Shown here: positions 1 to 14,000 of the stretch, one piece after another
Position numbering within the stretch: the stretch's first letter is position 1
Layout of the letters: each line of letters starts with the position of its first letter
Source: Atherinomorus stipes
Taxonomy: Eukaryota > Chordata > Actinopteri > Atheriniformes > Atherinidae
Reading direction: 5' to 3'
DNA: 64,000 nucleotides
Assembly (NCBI GenBank): GCA_023101725.1
Contig: JALJCO010007154.1
Coordinates: 186,001 to 250,000, forward strand
Notes under the pieces: generated by a model
What the model was told of the DNA's origin: nothing
The model's input: the letters and a program-made list of their open reading frames with translations, nothing else
The model's database searches: none
Translations under genes and position numbers: made by a program

Positions 1-1087
1 ATTGACCTTTGATTTTGTCACACACTGCACATTTAAGGCCTAAGATCCAGCAGTTTAACTATTGCCACGTGCAACTTTTAATTCCTGCAGCCGCAGCCTC
101 TGTTTGCATCCAGCTGCCTGCAGATCAGTGCAATACTTCTGCATTTACATCCTACTCTATGATGTGCTATAACCTGTGAAGCAAACATAACTGTGATGTG
201 CTTTAACAGAGGTTAGTCTGACATATGAATGTTAGCTTAAGGGTGATAAACTATACAAACAAAGCAATTCATACAAATATCACCTCATTTGTTCAGATCA
301 CTGTTTAGTTACTGAAGCCAAATTACTTCAAGACTCAGGAAGCGTTTTATCTTCAACAAATCAAGTGGTTTCTTCTTTAAAAGCATCTTTTTTACTATAT
401 TTTTTGCTCTTAATGGAATTATTGTTACAGTAGATTATTAATTGTGAGAAAGCAGGAATATGCAAAACAAGAGTCATCTATAACAATCCATAGTTTGGAA
501 CATTAAGAACAATCAAGCCAGCAAAAACCATACAATTTTTTTTTTCCATACAGTAGATGTTTGCAGCATTATGTGTGTTAGAGTAGAAGGATTTATCAAG
601 ATGAAAGTTATATATATATATTGCATGAGTGTCAGTGCATGTAAGAGTATCACTGAGGATTTCACAATGTCGTCACAGAGGTTCCATGCAAACATGGTGT
701 GCTGTCAACAGATACCCTGGAAGGTGTTCAGCTAACGGACAGAGAGATCCAACAGCAGTGGGAGAGGAGGAGAAAGGATGGAGAGATGAAGGAGGAATGG
801 TGAAGGGAAATGGAAGGGGCACTAAAGGAAATGGACAAGAGTTAGAATGAGAAATATTAAATGAGTTAAAGTCATGATGATGTGTTTACACTAATTAGTG
901 AGTATGTAGAGAATGAGGAATAGTTACATTATATTCAGCAGCACAACTGCAGACCAGCGACAAATGGATTATACGTTTTATATTATTTTTTTTTTGGTAG
1001 CGTGATTTTTTCATATTCATTTTGTGATTTATAGAAAAAAAAAAAAAAATATAATATAAAGTATGTATATATATATGTATATACATA
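1..1087. other. AT-rich tmod1 intron, no gene seen
   Basis: This is intron between the tmod1 exon at 1966-2082 and exons beyond the left edge. It holds a short TA run near 611-621 and A/T homopolymers. I see no exon with splice signals and no recognisable repeat boundary before 1088. Confidence 0.5.
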
Positions 1088-1612
1088 CAGTCATCCTTGA
1101 AATTATTCATACCCTTCCATTAGCAAAAAGGCAAAATTCACAATAACAAAAAAACTAAAGAAACTAATAATAAATAAAAACTCATCAAAATATAATTAAG
1201 TGAAATTTAATATTGCTTTTGAATTGTACTTGAAAATAATGATGGAAAAAAAATAAACAAATAAAACTGTCCCAGACCAATTAGAGCTCCTTTCTTATGA
1301 AAAGTGGACCAAAATACCTGTCAACGGGTGTAGAAGTTTTTTTGAACATTACAGAAAACAAATGATTGCTTCAAAGTGAGCAACACTTTGGCTTATAATA
1401 TATGTTTACTAGTTTGTTTGTTTTTTATGTGTTTTTTTTTTTTATGTGTTTTTATAAAAAAAATTTCTTTGAACCACCCATTGGGGTCAGTGTCATAATT
1501 TTACTCTAATTTTTTATTTATTATTACTTTTGTCAATTTCAACTTATTTGACTGACAACTGATTTTTTTTTCTTCTTAAATGAGGGGGTATAAATAATTT
1601 TGAGGACGACTG
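1088..1612. mobile_element. TA-flanked Tc1/mariner-type MITE, copy 1
   Basis: It starts CAGTCATCCTTGAAATTATT and ends with the near inverse, ATAATTTTGAGGACGACTG. The A/T-rich interior has no transposase frame. The same element recurs at 9388, 10020, 23572, 30073 and 33181, with a short form at 1623. The copy is non-autonomous and the family is inferred from TA flanks and termini. Confidence 0.7.
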
Positions 1613-1622
1613 TGTATATATA

Positions 1623-1820
1623 CAGCTGTCCTCAAAATTTAGTAATAATAAATAAAAATTTTATGAAATTGATTTCATGGTGAAAGGCTTCCAAAACAAT
1701 TTTATTTAAAAACAGACTTCAAAACAAACACAAGACGTCCTAAATAAAATCTTTTTGGAAAATATTGTGAAATAAGCCTTTTCTTTAATTGGAGGGTAAG
1801 AATAATTCTGAGGACGACTG
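1623..1820. mobile_element. Short internally deleted copy of the same MITE
   Basis: About 198 bp with ends CAGCTGTCCTCAAAA and GAGGACGACTG, and TA directly on both sides. It lies 10 bp from copy 1. Only terminal parts of the full ~530-bp element remain. Confidence 0.65.
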
Positions 1821-1965
1821 TATATACATATATAGTATATATATACAGTATTTATATACACATATACATTTTTTAATAAAAAATATTAGATGAGCAAACA
1901 ATTAAGCCTTGTCACATGTATTTTAATTCATGTAATTAGGTGTTTACTCAGATGCATTACAGTAC

Positions 1966-2082
1966 CTGCAATATCACAGAGTTCTGCATCTGTGGCGCTG
2001 GCCAAGGCTTCCTCCAGCTCTGGCTCCAGAGTCACGTTCTCTAAGATTGGGTCCACCCTCTTTTTAGGAACCCAGGCCTTCC
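1966..2082 (-). CDS. tmod1: tmod1 coding exon 3
   Basis: 117 nt, entering in phase 1 (acceptor CACCACAG) and leaving in phase 1 (GCAG|GTACTG). It encodes [20 protein letters not shown] and then [20 protein letters not shown], the segment shared by all tropomodulins just before the AAILG motif. The phase matches the preceding exon exactly. Confidence 0.93.
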
Positions 2083-5000
2083 CTGTGGTGTTGGGACGCA
2101 GATTTTATATATTTAACAAACACAATGCTTTTCTTTGCAACTCTGTTGTGGCCCTACACAAACATACACACACACATAGACTGCTGCTTAGGTTGGACTC
2201 TGATGGAGGCTGGTAATAGGATGAAGTGACAAAACAACATACTGGAAGACATCTGCAGACCATCGGCTGCACTGGTGTGAATGGGACATACTGTATACGG
2301 AAAGAAGGAAGATTTTCTGAGAGTGTTTCTCACTTCCGGTCCTCAGGATTCACTGTCCCGCATGTTTAAAATGTTTTCTACTCCAACACAGCTGATGCAT
2401 ACTGAAGGAATGCAACACTCACAGGATGATGTGCCTTCATTTTCTACTCACTGTCATGCTGAACAAGACTCTGGAGCACTTTTTTTAATATCTCAAATGC
2501 AGTCGGAGATCTGGGGGGCCTTTCATTATCTGCCGACTTTCATATAATAGAGGTGACCGGCGCTCAACCCAAAAATGTCCATAAAAGTCCACAAAAACTT
2601 GTCAATATTCCTCCATACTGCTCGTCCAATGTAATCCAAGTGTCCTGAGTGGGTAGCGTCCATAATTTACTGGAAACGACTTTATTTAGTATATTTTTAG
2701 AGCCTACTTCCCCGATGCATGTCCATGTGAGTTCATGACACTACGGAAGCTGTAGCGTTTACTCTGCCGATAACGCAAACGTAGATGAAGAAATTTGCTG
2801 TTTACATTGTGCTAAGAGTGACGGAGCTGCGGATAAACACAAGAGGGGTTGGCTACTGATGTAAAGGGACTAGAGGCAGGAATTTAAAAAAAAACAAACA
2901 TGCATGTCCATTTTTAATACTAATGGGTGATGAAGCGCTAAATACCAAAAAGAACGTTTCCACCCACGTTTCTCTCCGTTGAACAGGCTGTGTGCTGCAA
3001 AATGTGCTGCAATTCGGTGTCCGAATTTCCTGCGCTGCCCTGCGGACGTGACGTCAAATGACGCTTTGATACAGCAAGAAGACGGTCGCGGTAAATTCAA
3101 ACACTGTAAGCGATAGTTATGGATTCTTCTGCCGTCAGCAAACGATCCAGATCAACTGAGAGACACTAAAAAGTGTAATGACGGAGAAAAAGGTGATTAA
3201 ACAACATTATAGCTTCAGTTTGTGCACGCTCCCGTGACGGCTTTGATCGTGGCTGCAGTTACCTGAAGCACCAGTCGCGGCAGTCGTGACTTGCGTTTTT
3301 TTAATCTTGCCTCAAGTTCCTTTAAAACAAAGAAAGAAATGCAGGCTCTCGTCTGGTTTGGTCGTGAACTCTCATGGACGTGCATCGTGGAAGTGCGATG
3401 TACTGCTGTTTAGGCTATAAAAAGATACCAAATGACCACTCAGGACACTTAGATTACATTGGATGAGCAGTATGGAGGAATATTGCCAAGTTTTGTGGAC
3501 TTTTATGGACCTTTTTGTTTGAAAGTTGGCGGATAATAACCCCCCCCCCCCCCCCCCCCCCGAAACTTCGGCTGCATTTGAGATATTGAAAAAGTGCTCT
3601 ACAGTCTTGCTCAGCATGAGGGTGAGTAGAAAATGACGGACCATCATTCTGTGGATGTTGTATCCCTTTAATGGACCCTCACATTAAGACTGATAATGAG
3701 ACGTTGGTTTCAGTCAGGGTGGTGGATCCTGAGGATCAGAACTGGCAGGCACAATGTGGAAGACATGGAGCAATGCATGTGGCTATGATATGCAGGATTC
3801 CCCGCTGATCCTCTACAGTGCTGTTGGGATTACTGGCTGCCTGTGCTCTCTCTGGAGGACGCTGCTCCCTCAGCTATATCAGCAGCACTACCACCATCAA
3901 ACCTCTACAGTTTCTCTCAGGCAGGTGTTACAAGTTGGCCAAGACCAGACCTTCAAGACCAGGAACGAGCTCTTTCTTGCTCAAGCAATTTACAGATTAT
4001 ATAAGGAAAAGACAGGAAGCAGTGTCGTCCACCCAAACTGCTGCGTACTGTACCGCCACTTTGTCTTAATGGTGTGCTGTAAAGATTTTATTATTTCTTC
4101 CTACATCTATTACCTCCATGCTCATATTCTGTGCCCGATGCTTTAGTGCAAGTCTTTTGTTTTTATGTTTGTACTTCAGAAGGTCAGTTTAGATCTTCTT
4201 GTGGCACTTCCAACAATGAGTAAGGTGAGTATCCCGTCATGTCCCATCTGTTCACAAGCTGCTACTTTATCTGACCGACTGTAAAGACCAAGAGATTTAT
4301 GTCTTTACATATATAGGTCTGGCACGTCTGTGATTTTGTGGTCTGCTCCAGTTTCAAACTCTTTCTGACCTTCATATAAAACAGCGAATGGCAGGAAGTA
4401 AGCTGCAAGTCTACGCTTTAATTTAACAGCTCTGTGAAACATATCCCAAGTGTTGTGACAAGCAGAGCGGGCGCTGCGGTGGCTTCCCCACCTTCAGTTT
4501 TACATACAACAGGTGAACGAAAGCAGAAACACCAGCACACAAGAACATAATGACATTAGAAGCTGTAAGACCTTCTAAAGTTTCACATGGAGATTTTTGG
4601 CAATCCTTGCCATCTGTAACACACACTTGTGTCCACATCAGCTGACAGACCTCAGAGAACCTGATGAAGGCAACTGAGACCCACCAAGAGATTAAAGGCT
4701 CCAGGGAAATAGAAAAGCCATCTAGTTTTCCCTGTTGTAGATTACTTGGTTGTTTGTAACATTTAGAGAATCCAGAGTCCAGTACAGTTTTATTTGTTCC
4801 AATGAAGCATCTGCGCCTTCATACAAAGACTGGTGGTGGGCCATGAGGGCCAGCAAAGTCTTTTCTGCTGGCCTAAACACAATCAGAAGCACTAACCTGC
4901 ATTTACAACCTAAATTCTAATTTTACTAATTTACAGATCATTTATTCAAGATATTAATTCATCATTTTGCTAATAAAAAAGCAGAAGTGTAAAAACCATG

Positions 5001-8000
5001 CCATAGGTTTCCTCAGACCAGACTGACATCCTCAAAGTTTTTGTTTTATCCCACTAAAGTAGAATTAAAAGGAAAAAATGTTTTTTAAAAAAGGTACTTT
5101 TCTATTAAAAATTCACTTTTAAATGTTGGGTCGAATACAAAAACACTAACCTGGTTACCTAGTTAACAAGTGTCCAGAAAGCAAATCCCTTTCCTACCTC
5201 TCTTTTCCCCAGTGTAGGGCACCAGGTCCTCTTTGTCAGGATGTTCCTTGGCCTGTTTCTCCAGATGGGCCAGGAGGTTGTCTCTCTGAAATGTTCCTGT
5301 TGGTGCTTTCTTGGTCTGGTCCTTCTGCCGGAGCCCAGCAGGCAACAACGCATTCTAGACAAAGATGGCAAGTGACATAATTTACAAGACTGAAATGATC
5401 TCATTACATGTTGGAGTTTTGTGCCTGTACGTGTGGTACACTGATACACTTTATTGCCAAAAATATTGTCTCACCTGTCTTGACTCACATATGAGCAAAA
5501 GGAAGGAAAAGAAAAAAAAAAAAAAAGGCTGAGGGGGGGGATGGGGGGGAGGTTTGTGGTTAAGTGGCATCCATTCCTAATCCACAGGGTTCAATATGAC
5601 GTTGGTCCACCCTTTGCAGCTAGAACAGCTTCATCTTTTCTGGGAAGGCTGTCCACAAGGTTTAGGAGTGTTTATGGGATTTTTGACCATTCTTCCAGAA
5701 GCACATTTGTGAGGTCACACACTGATGTTGGACCAGAAGGCCTGGCTCTCAGTCTCTGCTCTAATTCATCCCAAAGGTGTTCTTTTGGGGTTGAGGTCAG
5801 GACTCTGTGCAGGCCAGTCCAGTTCCTCCACACCAGACTCTGCATCCATAGGCGCATTCGGACGTGACTTTTGGAGTTCCTATAACCTTTTCGGGAACCT
5901 AGCCGGTTTTTTTTTGCACATTTGGACATATAGGAACTAGGGACCTCGGACCTCAGTTCCTAGTAACCTTTTTAGCTTCTACTCCGAGGCAGGGTCTTTT
6001 CAGGGTTCCATTGGAACTGAAATACGTAGATGTTTGGTGATTGGTAAAAGTGTCAAGCCGCGCCCCTTGTGTGATCTCCGCTTCCTCCACCCTCCCATAT
6101 TTAAAAAGTCTCACAGCTGTTTACCTGTTTAACTGTTTACCGAGATCGTAATAACAACAAATACGATTACAATAGGAGTATACAAATTTATTATTAAATC
6201 AATCACAATGGTACTCGTCCTGAATCGATAACTATTTTGAAATGTCCAAAAGCAATTATTTTCTTATTACTTTAATGACCCCAATACAGCTGGAAAGTGT
6301 GGCAGAAGAATCTGAGGTTGCCGCCCGGACACTTTAGTGGACGGACCGTTCACTAAAGTTCCGGGTGCACTTCAACAAAAGGTAAACAAGGGAAAGCGTA
6401 AGTAAGTTAGCTTTTACAATAGCTTTGAATAAAAGAGATGGAAAACCCAAATACAGTTGCAAATTAGGCCAGTACAATCTGCGCCACTTTAGTGAACAAA
6501 CCCCGGTCCGTCCACTAAAGTGTTCGGGTGTACTTCAACGAAAGGTAAACAAGACGTTTAGGGCAGCTTTCCAACGGGGGACTGTTCCGTTACATGATAC
6601 ATATGACCGTGATGATGGAAAGCTGGTAAGCTAGCTTTTATAATCGCTTTGAATAAAAGAGATGAGAAACCTCAGTTTTGTATTAGATCTGCTGGGGCAT
6701 AAATTTGTCATTGTCACAACGATCGCGTCACATGTGATCCCTGTCTAGGTCCTCCCTCATGTGCGAACGCACACTGAATGCGAAAGTGTAGATCTTATAA
6801 CTAAACTTGGGACGGGTAGTTATAGGAACTGCGTTCTTAGAACCTGTCTGTCCAAATGCGCCTTGTCTTTATGGACCTGTTTTGTGCACTGGTGCACAGA
6901 CATGTTGGAAGAGGAAGGGCCAGCTCCAAACTGTTCCCACAAAGTTGGGAGCATGGAATTGTCCAGAATATCTTGATATGCTGAATCATTCAGAGTTCCT
7001 TTCACTGGAACTAAGGGGCCAAGCCCAGCTCCTGAAAAACAACCCCACACCATAATTCCACCTCCACCAAACTTTACACTTGGCACAATGCAGTCAGACA
7101 GGCACTGTTGTCCTGGCAACCATCAAACCCAGACTCCTCCATCAGATTGCCAGATGTAGAAGTGCATTTTGTCACTCCAGAGAGCACCTCCACTGCTCTA
7201 GAGTCCGGTGGCAGTTTCTTTCCACCACTGCATCCCACCCTTTGCATTGCACTTAGTGATGGATGGATGGATACAGCTGCTCCACCATGGAAACCCATTT
7301 CATGAAGCTCTCTGTCACTGTTCTTGAGCTGATCTGAAGGCCACATGAAGTTTGGAGGTCTGCCGTGATTGACTCTACAGAAAGTTAACCACCTCTATGC
7401 ACCAAGCGCTTCAGCATCTACTGGCCCCGCTCCGTCAGTTTACATGGTCTACCACTTCATGGCTGAATTGCTGTCGTTCCCAAACACTTCCATTTTCTTA
7501 TAATACAGCTGACAGTTGACTGTGAAATATTTAGGAGCAAGGAAATTTCACGACTGGATTTGTTGCACAGGTGGCATCCTATCACAGTTCCACGCTGGAA
7601 TTCACTGACCTGAGAGCGACACATTCTTTCACAAATGTTTGTAAAATAAACAGTCTGCATGCCGAGCTGCTTCATTTATACACCTGTGGACGTGGAAGCG
7701 ATTGGAACACCTGATCCCCATCATTTGGTTGGGTGAGCAAATACTTTTGACAATATAGTGTATCTCAGCTGATGAGAAAATAAAACATTTTTCCTTCTTC
7801 GTGAATCATAACCTTCTACCTGCCCTCATGAACAGTGGGAGAAAATGATGCCTTTCAGGGAGATGTTTTGACAGCTAGTAAATGCAATAACCTCAAGTTT
7901 GGTACATGCATCCACCAAGAGAGATAATTCCTTAGAGCAGCAACAGCAGGTCATGTCAAATACCTACTGGTTTGTTGCGTCTGCAACATTAATCACTCAG

Positions 8001-11000
8001 CATGACTGTAAGATAAGACAGTGATAGTTTCCTCTATCGTGCTGTTCTCTCCTCCAACTGAAATAAACAGAAGATTCAAGATAGCCTTACCAGGAAGGGA
8101 CCTTTTCTTTTAATTCATGTAACTTTGGCTCTGTTCTGATCAGAAACAACAGAGCCAGTCACTTTGTAGCACACTGACATATTTACACCATACAATTAGT
8201 TCCACTCTTCATTCAAGTATATTTGGTTGCTTGTATTCACAAATTAAGAACTTCATGACGTTGCTGTGACTCATTTCAGTTGACATCTGGTTCTTTCTGG
8301 GAACTATTATTGTAGGCACTGAACCAATCCATTTTAGGTCCTAATGTCCAGAACATTGCTGGAAACTGAGAAAAAAAAAAACACTCTTCTGTTGGTCAGG
8401 TTGACAGTAAATAGATGTTAAAATTAGTTTTTTTGTTCTTTAACATTCAGAAGTAAAACTTGTGGTTAGAATTAGTGAAGAACACATTATTCAGTTTTTT
8501 TTTTTTAATCATTTTTTTGTGTAATAGAAAAAATGTATGCACAGCTGCGTGACTTAAAAGTACAGTGTGTAAGAATTAGGCATGTAAGGGTATGAAAATT
8601 TCATGTCACGATTATTGTGACCAAAATTATCACGATTTTCATGAGTATTGCAGTATTGTTGAAATGTGCTCAAAATGTTCAAAACTTATACACATAATGG
8701 AATCATTTCACAGAGTTTTATTAAATAAAGAAAACAAATGATCAAGCATGATATATAATAAATACATCTATACGTTAAAAAAATAAATAAATGAAGGTTT
8801 GAAGAATAGTGTCCTCCCAGCATCCTTAAAAAAAAATCCAAAATACATCCAAATGTTGCAAACTGTATCTGAGGAAATACTGTTGCTTTTCCAGGCCATG
8901 AGCAGCATCACTGAGTTTTCAATTTTCTGATAATTAAAATATGAAACAGTAATAGTAACAGTCAGGAATTATATCATGATTTATCTTTTTATCAATAATT
9001 GTTACATCCCTAGTAAGAATTACTGACATCTAGTGGTAAAGACGGGTATAATAATGACTTAAAATGCCAAGCACAGTTTTGAATTGATGGTGGCCGTCAG
9101 TGGCCAAAATTCTTCCAGATATGAAGATGCTTTTATCTGCGAGTGGATCCAGTGGCCTCAGGTGCAGCAATGACCACAAACAAGTAACGAATTCAGAATT
9201 GTGTACATTCATTTCGTCTTCTTTTATATGGCTTTTGAGGCATTAGTCATCCCAAATGGTGCTAGTATCTCAGAAAAAGCTGCTACTGCAGTGTTAAAGC
9301 TCAGAGGGTTCTGACTTCACACACAGTTGTTTGACCATTCAGAGATACCGTAGTAAAAATGGTGGCATAAATATGGCAGCTGCCAAACAGTCATCCTCAA
9401 AATTATTCATAACCTCCAAATAAAGAAGGAAAAAAAAAATCAGCTGTCAGTTAAATAAGTTGAAATTGAAAAAAGTAATAATAGATAAAAATTCTATGAA
9501 AATCATGACACTGATTTTGAATTGTGGTTCTACAAAAATATTTAAAACAAACACACAAAAAAATTAAACAAGTAAACAAGCATGATGTGGCTCCAAACTG
9601 AAATTTTGTTGAGCAACATTGAGGCCATTACTGCAATCACGTGTTTTCTCTAATGTTCAAAAAGACTTCTGCACCTGTTGACAGGTACTTTGGTCTACTG
9701 TTCACGGGAAAGGTGCTATAATGTGTCTGGGACAGTTTTGTTTGTTTGTTTGTTTTTTTATCATTGTTTTAAACCACTATTCAAAGCAATATTTCATGTT
9801 ACTTAATTATAATTTTGTAAATTTTTATTTATAATTAGTTTCTTTAGTTTCTTGTTATTTGAATTACTATTGTGAATTTAGCCTTTTCTTTTATTGGAGG
9901 GTATGAATAATTTTGAGGATGACTGTATGTGAACCCAAGACAAGTAGACACAGTATAAATGTCTTATTCTGAAAGAATAAAAACACGACCGTTATTTTTT
10001 AGTAAAGTGATTACGTATACAGTTGTCCTCAAAATTATTCATACCCTCCAATTGAAGAAGGAAAAAATTAGCTGTCAGTTAAATAAGTTTAAATTGACAA
10101 AAGTAATAATAAATAAAATTCTATGCAAATCATGTTAGAGATTTTGAATTGTGGTTTGAAAGAAATATTAAAAACAAACACAGAGAAAAATTAAACAAAT
10201 AAACAAGCATGATGGGAATCCCAAACTAAAATTTTGTTGAGCAATACTTTGAGGCAATCACTGCAATCAGGTGTTTTCTCTAATGTTCAAAAAGACTTCT
10301 ACACCTGTTGACAGGTATTTTGGTCCAATGTTAATGGGAAAGGTGCTCTAATTGACCTATGGCTAAACCACGCCCCCAAACGCGATGAGCCAATCACAGT
10401 GCGCACAGCTTTCCCATACACTCGGACATTCTCTGCTTAAACGTCCATTGAAATGCATTGAAGTTAGTCCGTTTTTGTTCGTTTTTATGTGTTCTTTTTA
10501 GTTTAAAATGGTCAAACGTGTGCATGGGGTACATGCAACTCCGATACTAGGTATCCTGAGAGGCTGGGTGACGGGGCGTATTTTTTTTTGCCTTTTACCA
10601 AGTCACATCAAGCCAAAGTTATGCGGCAGACCACAACATCAACTGAACGTGGATAAAATGAACAAGGATGTCTACATCTGTTCTAAGGTAAGGGAACATC
10701 GTATTTGAGGCAACATGTTGTCACTTTGCTTGAAAGAAATATGAAGTTACCTTCCCTAACGTTAGTTTAAGTTGGCTAACGCTAGCTAAACATGCTAGTT
10801 TTGGTACGTGGTAACGGTACATAAGACGCTGTCGTGTAGTACAGGTGTGGTGTAGTAACGTCGATAACGACACGCCTCTGGCTTCCAAGCTGCAGCCAGA
10901 CTGCTCCGCTTCCGTGGCTGTTTGATCAGTTTTTGTCAGATGATCACTTTTTGGTACAACAACAGCAGCCGTGCAGCAGTTTGTGCAGGAAACTGAGGAG

Positions 11001-14000
11001 CGACACAGTCACATTCAGAGATTCACAGGCTGATTTCTACTCCCAGTTTAAGACTTGTGAACAATTTCTTTTTTGTTTGTTTTTTGTTTTTATGTTTTTT
11101 TAATTTATCTCGTCATGACCTCTCTGTCTGATCACGCGTCTGTTGTCCGTGTTGACAGCTGTCATCTCCCGAAATGTCACATAGCGCCTGTCACCGAATG
11201 TTTGTTTGTCCGAGTGAGTGGAGGGGGGCGGGGCTTAGCCATAGGTCAATTGGTCAAGGACAGTTTTGTTTATTTTTTAAATTGTTACTTCCAACCACAA
11301 TTCAAAAGCAATATTTTTTTCACTAAACTATAATTTTTGTAAATTTTTTATTTATTATTAGTTTCTTTTGTCTCTTGTTATATGAATTAGTATTGTTAAT
11401 TTAGCATTTTCTTTAATTGGAGGGTATGAATAATTTTCAAGGATGACTGTAAATAGAAACAAAGCTTTCAATGATGTTACTTTTTTTTTTTAACTGACCT
11501 CTGATTTTGTTCCATAGTGCACCTTTGGAAGTCTCATTTAAAGACTAGACTAAGATGTTACACATGTACGATACAGATTTGCTTTTCCTCCTGGTTTGAT
11601 ATCGAACACTGCTGCCAACAACTCTCATGAGTCCTTCAGTGTGGAGAAGCCAGAGGTGGGTCAGCGCAGAGAGAAAGTGCTGGCAGGATGCAAAGGTTAG
11701 CTTCAGGCACATTTTTATCCACATTTAAACTGAAAAATGCCAGACTGAGGATGGAAATTCATGAAGACATATTTGATTCTAACATGTAGCAGTATTGTCG
11801 GTATGTGTGCAAACTGAGTTACATATGGTGGTGGTGGTGGAGTATCTGTGCTGGCAAACATTCATAGTCTACTCCGGCCCAACACAGAGGCAAGACGTTT
11901 CCCAGACCATTACTGCTCCCCAGGTTATTTTCAACTAAAGTAACAGTTAAAGTCGAGCTCTTAGGTGCTACTTATAGCTCCATATCTTATCTCTGTTCTC
12001 AGCACTCAGAGGCCTCCATGTTCACCGGTCCATCCCACTCTGTTGTCCTTCTACCTTCAGTCCCCCCACCTTCACTGAAAGCCTCCAAGTCACATCATTA
12101 AAAGTTTAGCATGAAATTTTTTTTAAACTAACCAAATCATTTCCCCACCAGACCATGCAAGTCTAAAAAAGTAAGTACGCTATGATATTTCTGTGTTTCC
12201 TTATTCTAGGGAGCCTTTTAAGACCTGGCCGGGGACAACAGATGAAGACCAGCCTTTTGGCTAAATCTGGCATATACAGCGGGGAAGAAAAAGTATCGAA
12301 CATTATTTTTAATTTATTACACATAATTTATGAATATAAATGTTAGGATTTCTTTGTATGTGTGCATTACTTGGGTTGTTGCCGACATCTGGTAAAAACT
12401 TCATGTCAATAGCTCTGCTAGAAATATATTTTCTGAGAAAAATGTTGATGTGTTCAATACGTTTTTTGTCCCTGCTGCATCTAGAAGTTTGCCTTTGTTT
12501 CTTATCAAATAAACAAATAAATAAGCAATGGAAACATGCTGTTTTTTTAGTGTCACGCTGTTATATCAGCTGCAGACGACAGGTCGGAGTCAGGACGAGT
12601 TATTTTAAACAGCAGTCTCTGTTCTCAGCAACCTATTTGTGATCTACAGTATGAGACACACCAGTAATGTAGGCTGATGGGGAAAACACCTGTCTGAAGA
12701 GAGCAGTTCACAATGTTTAAGAGCTCATGTTCAAGGATGCCATAAAATGTCTTTAAAAGCGATGTGGGAATGGGGTCTAAAAGGCAGGTTGTTGGGTTTA
12801 GCTGGGAGAAAACTCCACCAAGCATCTCCGCATCAACCAGGACAAAGCTTTCCAGTGTTTCCTCGGGTAAAAGTGATGCTTCTGACAAGTTAAAATCAGT
12901 CCTTCGTTGGGATAAAAGATTTGATTTTATTGCATCAATTTTATTTCTGAAGTGGTCTGCAAAGTTCTCACAAGTGGCAGCTGACTGTGGCATGGTGGGT
13001 TTGTTAGAATCAGCATTTATTAAAAAAATCAATGGTTTTAAAAAGGAATTTTGGATTATTTTTATCGTCAGTTATGAGATTTGAAAAGTGCTGTGTTCTT
13101 GCCAATTTCACTGCATTATTGTAGATTTTGAGTTGATTACGTAAAATTTCATAATGAACGGTTAATTTAGTCTTTCTCCATTTTCTTTCTGCTCTCCTAC
13201 AGAAGAGCCAGTCCACACACCAGTCCTTTAAAACGGCGGTGGTGAGGCCCCTTCTGAAGAAGAGTAGTTTTAGACCAACATTCCTGATAACTACAGACCG
13301 GTATCCAACTTACCGTTTTTAAGTAAAATGATAGAAAAAGTTGTTTTTATTCAATTACATGAGTTTTTGAATAGAAACAATATTTTAGAAAAAATGTCAA
13401 TCTGGTTTTAGAAGAAACCACAGTACTGAGACGGCCCTTTTTAAAGATTGTTAATGATTTGAGATGTAATTTGGACGCACAGAATCTTTCTGTGCTGGTT
13501 CTACTGGATTTAAGTGCGGCATTTGATACAGTAGATCACCAGATTTTATTAGACAGATTGAGAAGTTTAGTGGGCCTCTCAGGTACTGTTTTAAAATGGT
13601 TTTACTCCTATCTCACAGATCGACAGTTTTTTGTAAGTTTGGACACATGCTCTTCAGGGACCCATAAGATAAAATGTGGGGTACCCCAAGGATCAATTTT
13701 AGGCCCAATGCTTTTTAATCTTTACATGTTACCACTTGGGGACGTCATCAGGAGACACGGCATTGACTTTCACAGCTATGCTGATGATACCCAACTTTAC
13801 ATCGCCGTGTCTCCTGATGACCTGGAGCCAGTTAACACCCTTTTAAACTGTATTTTAGATGTAAAGTCATGGATGGCAGAGAACTTCTTACAGCTCAACC
13901 AGGACAAGACTGAAGTTTTAATCATCTGTCCTGAAGACAAGAGAGAGATCACATGCAAACTGCAGAATTTTAAACCCTCTCAGTGTGTAAGAAATCTGGG

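Larger units (their letters stand above)
10020..11449. mobile_element. TA-flanked MITE, copy 3, split by THAP element
   Basis: Ends CAGTTGTCCTCAAAATTATT and TAATTTTCAAGGATGACTG. Removing 10354-11247 rejoins the reading GCTCTAATT...GGTCAAGGACAG, which matches uninterrupted copies. Confidence 0.75.
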
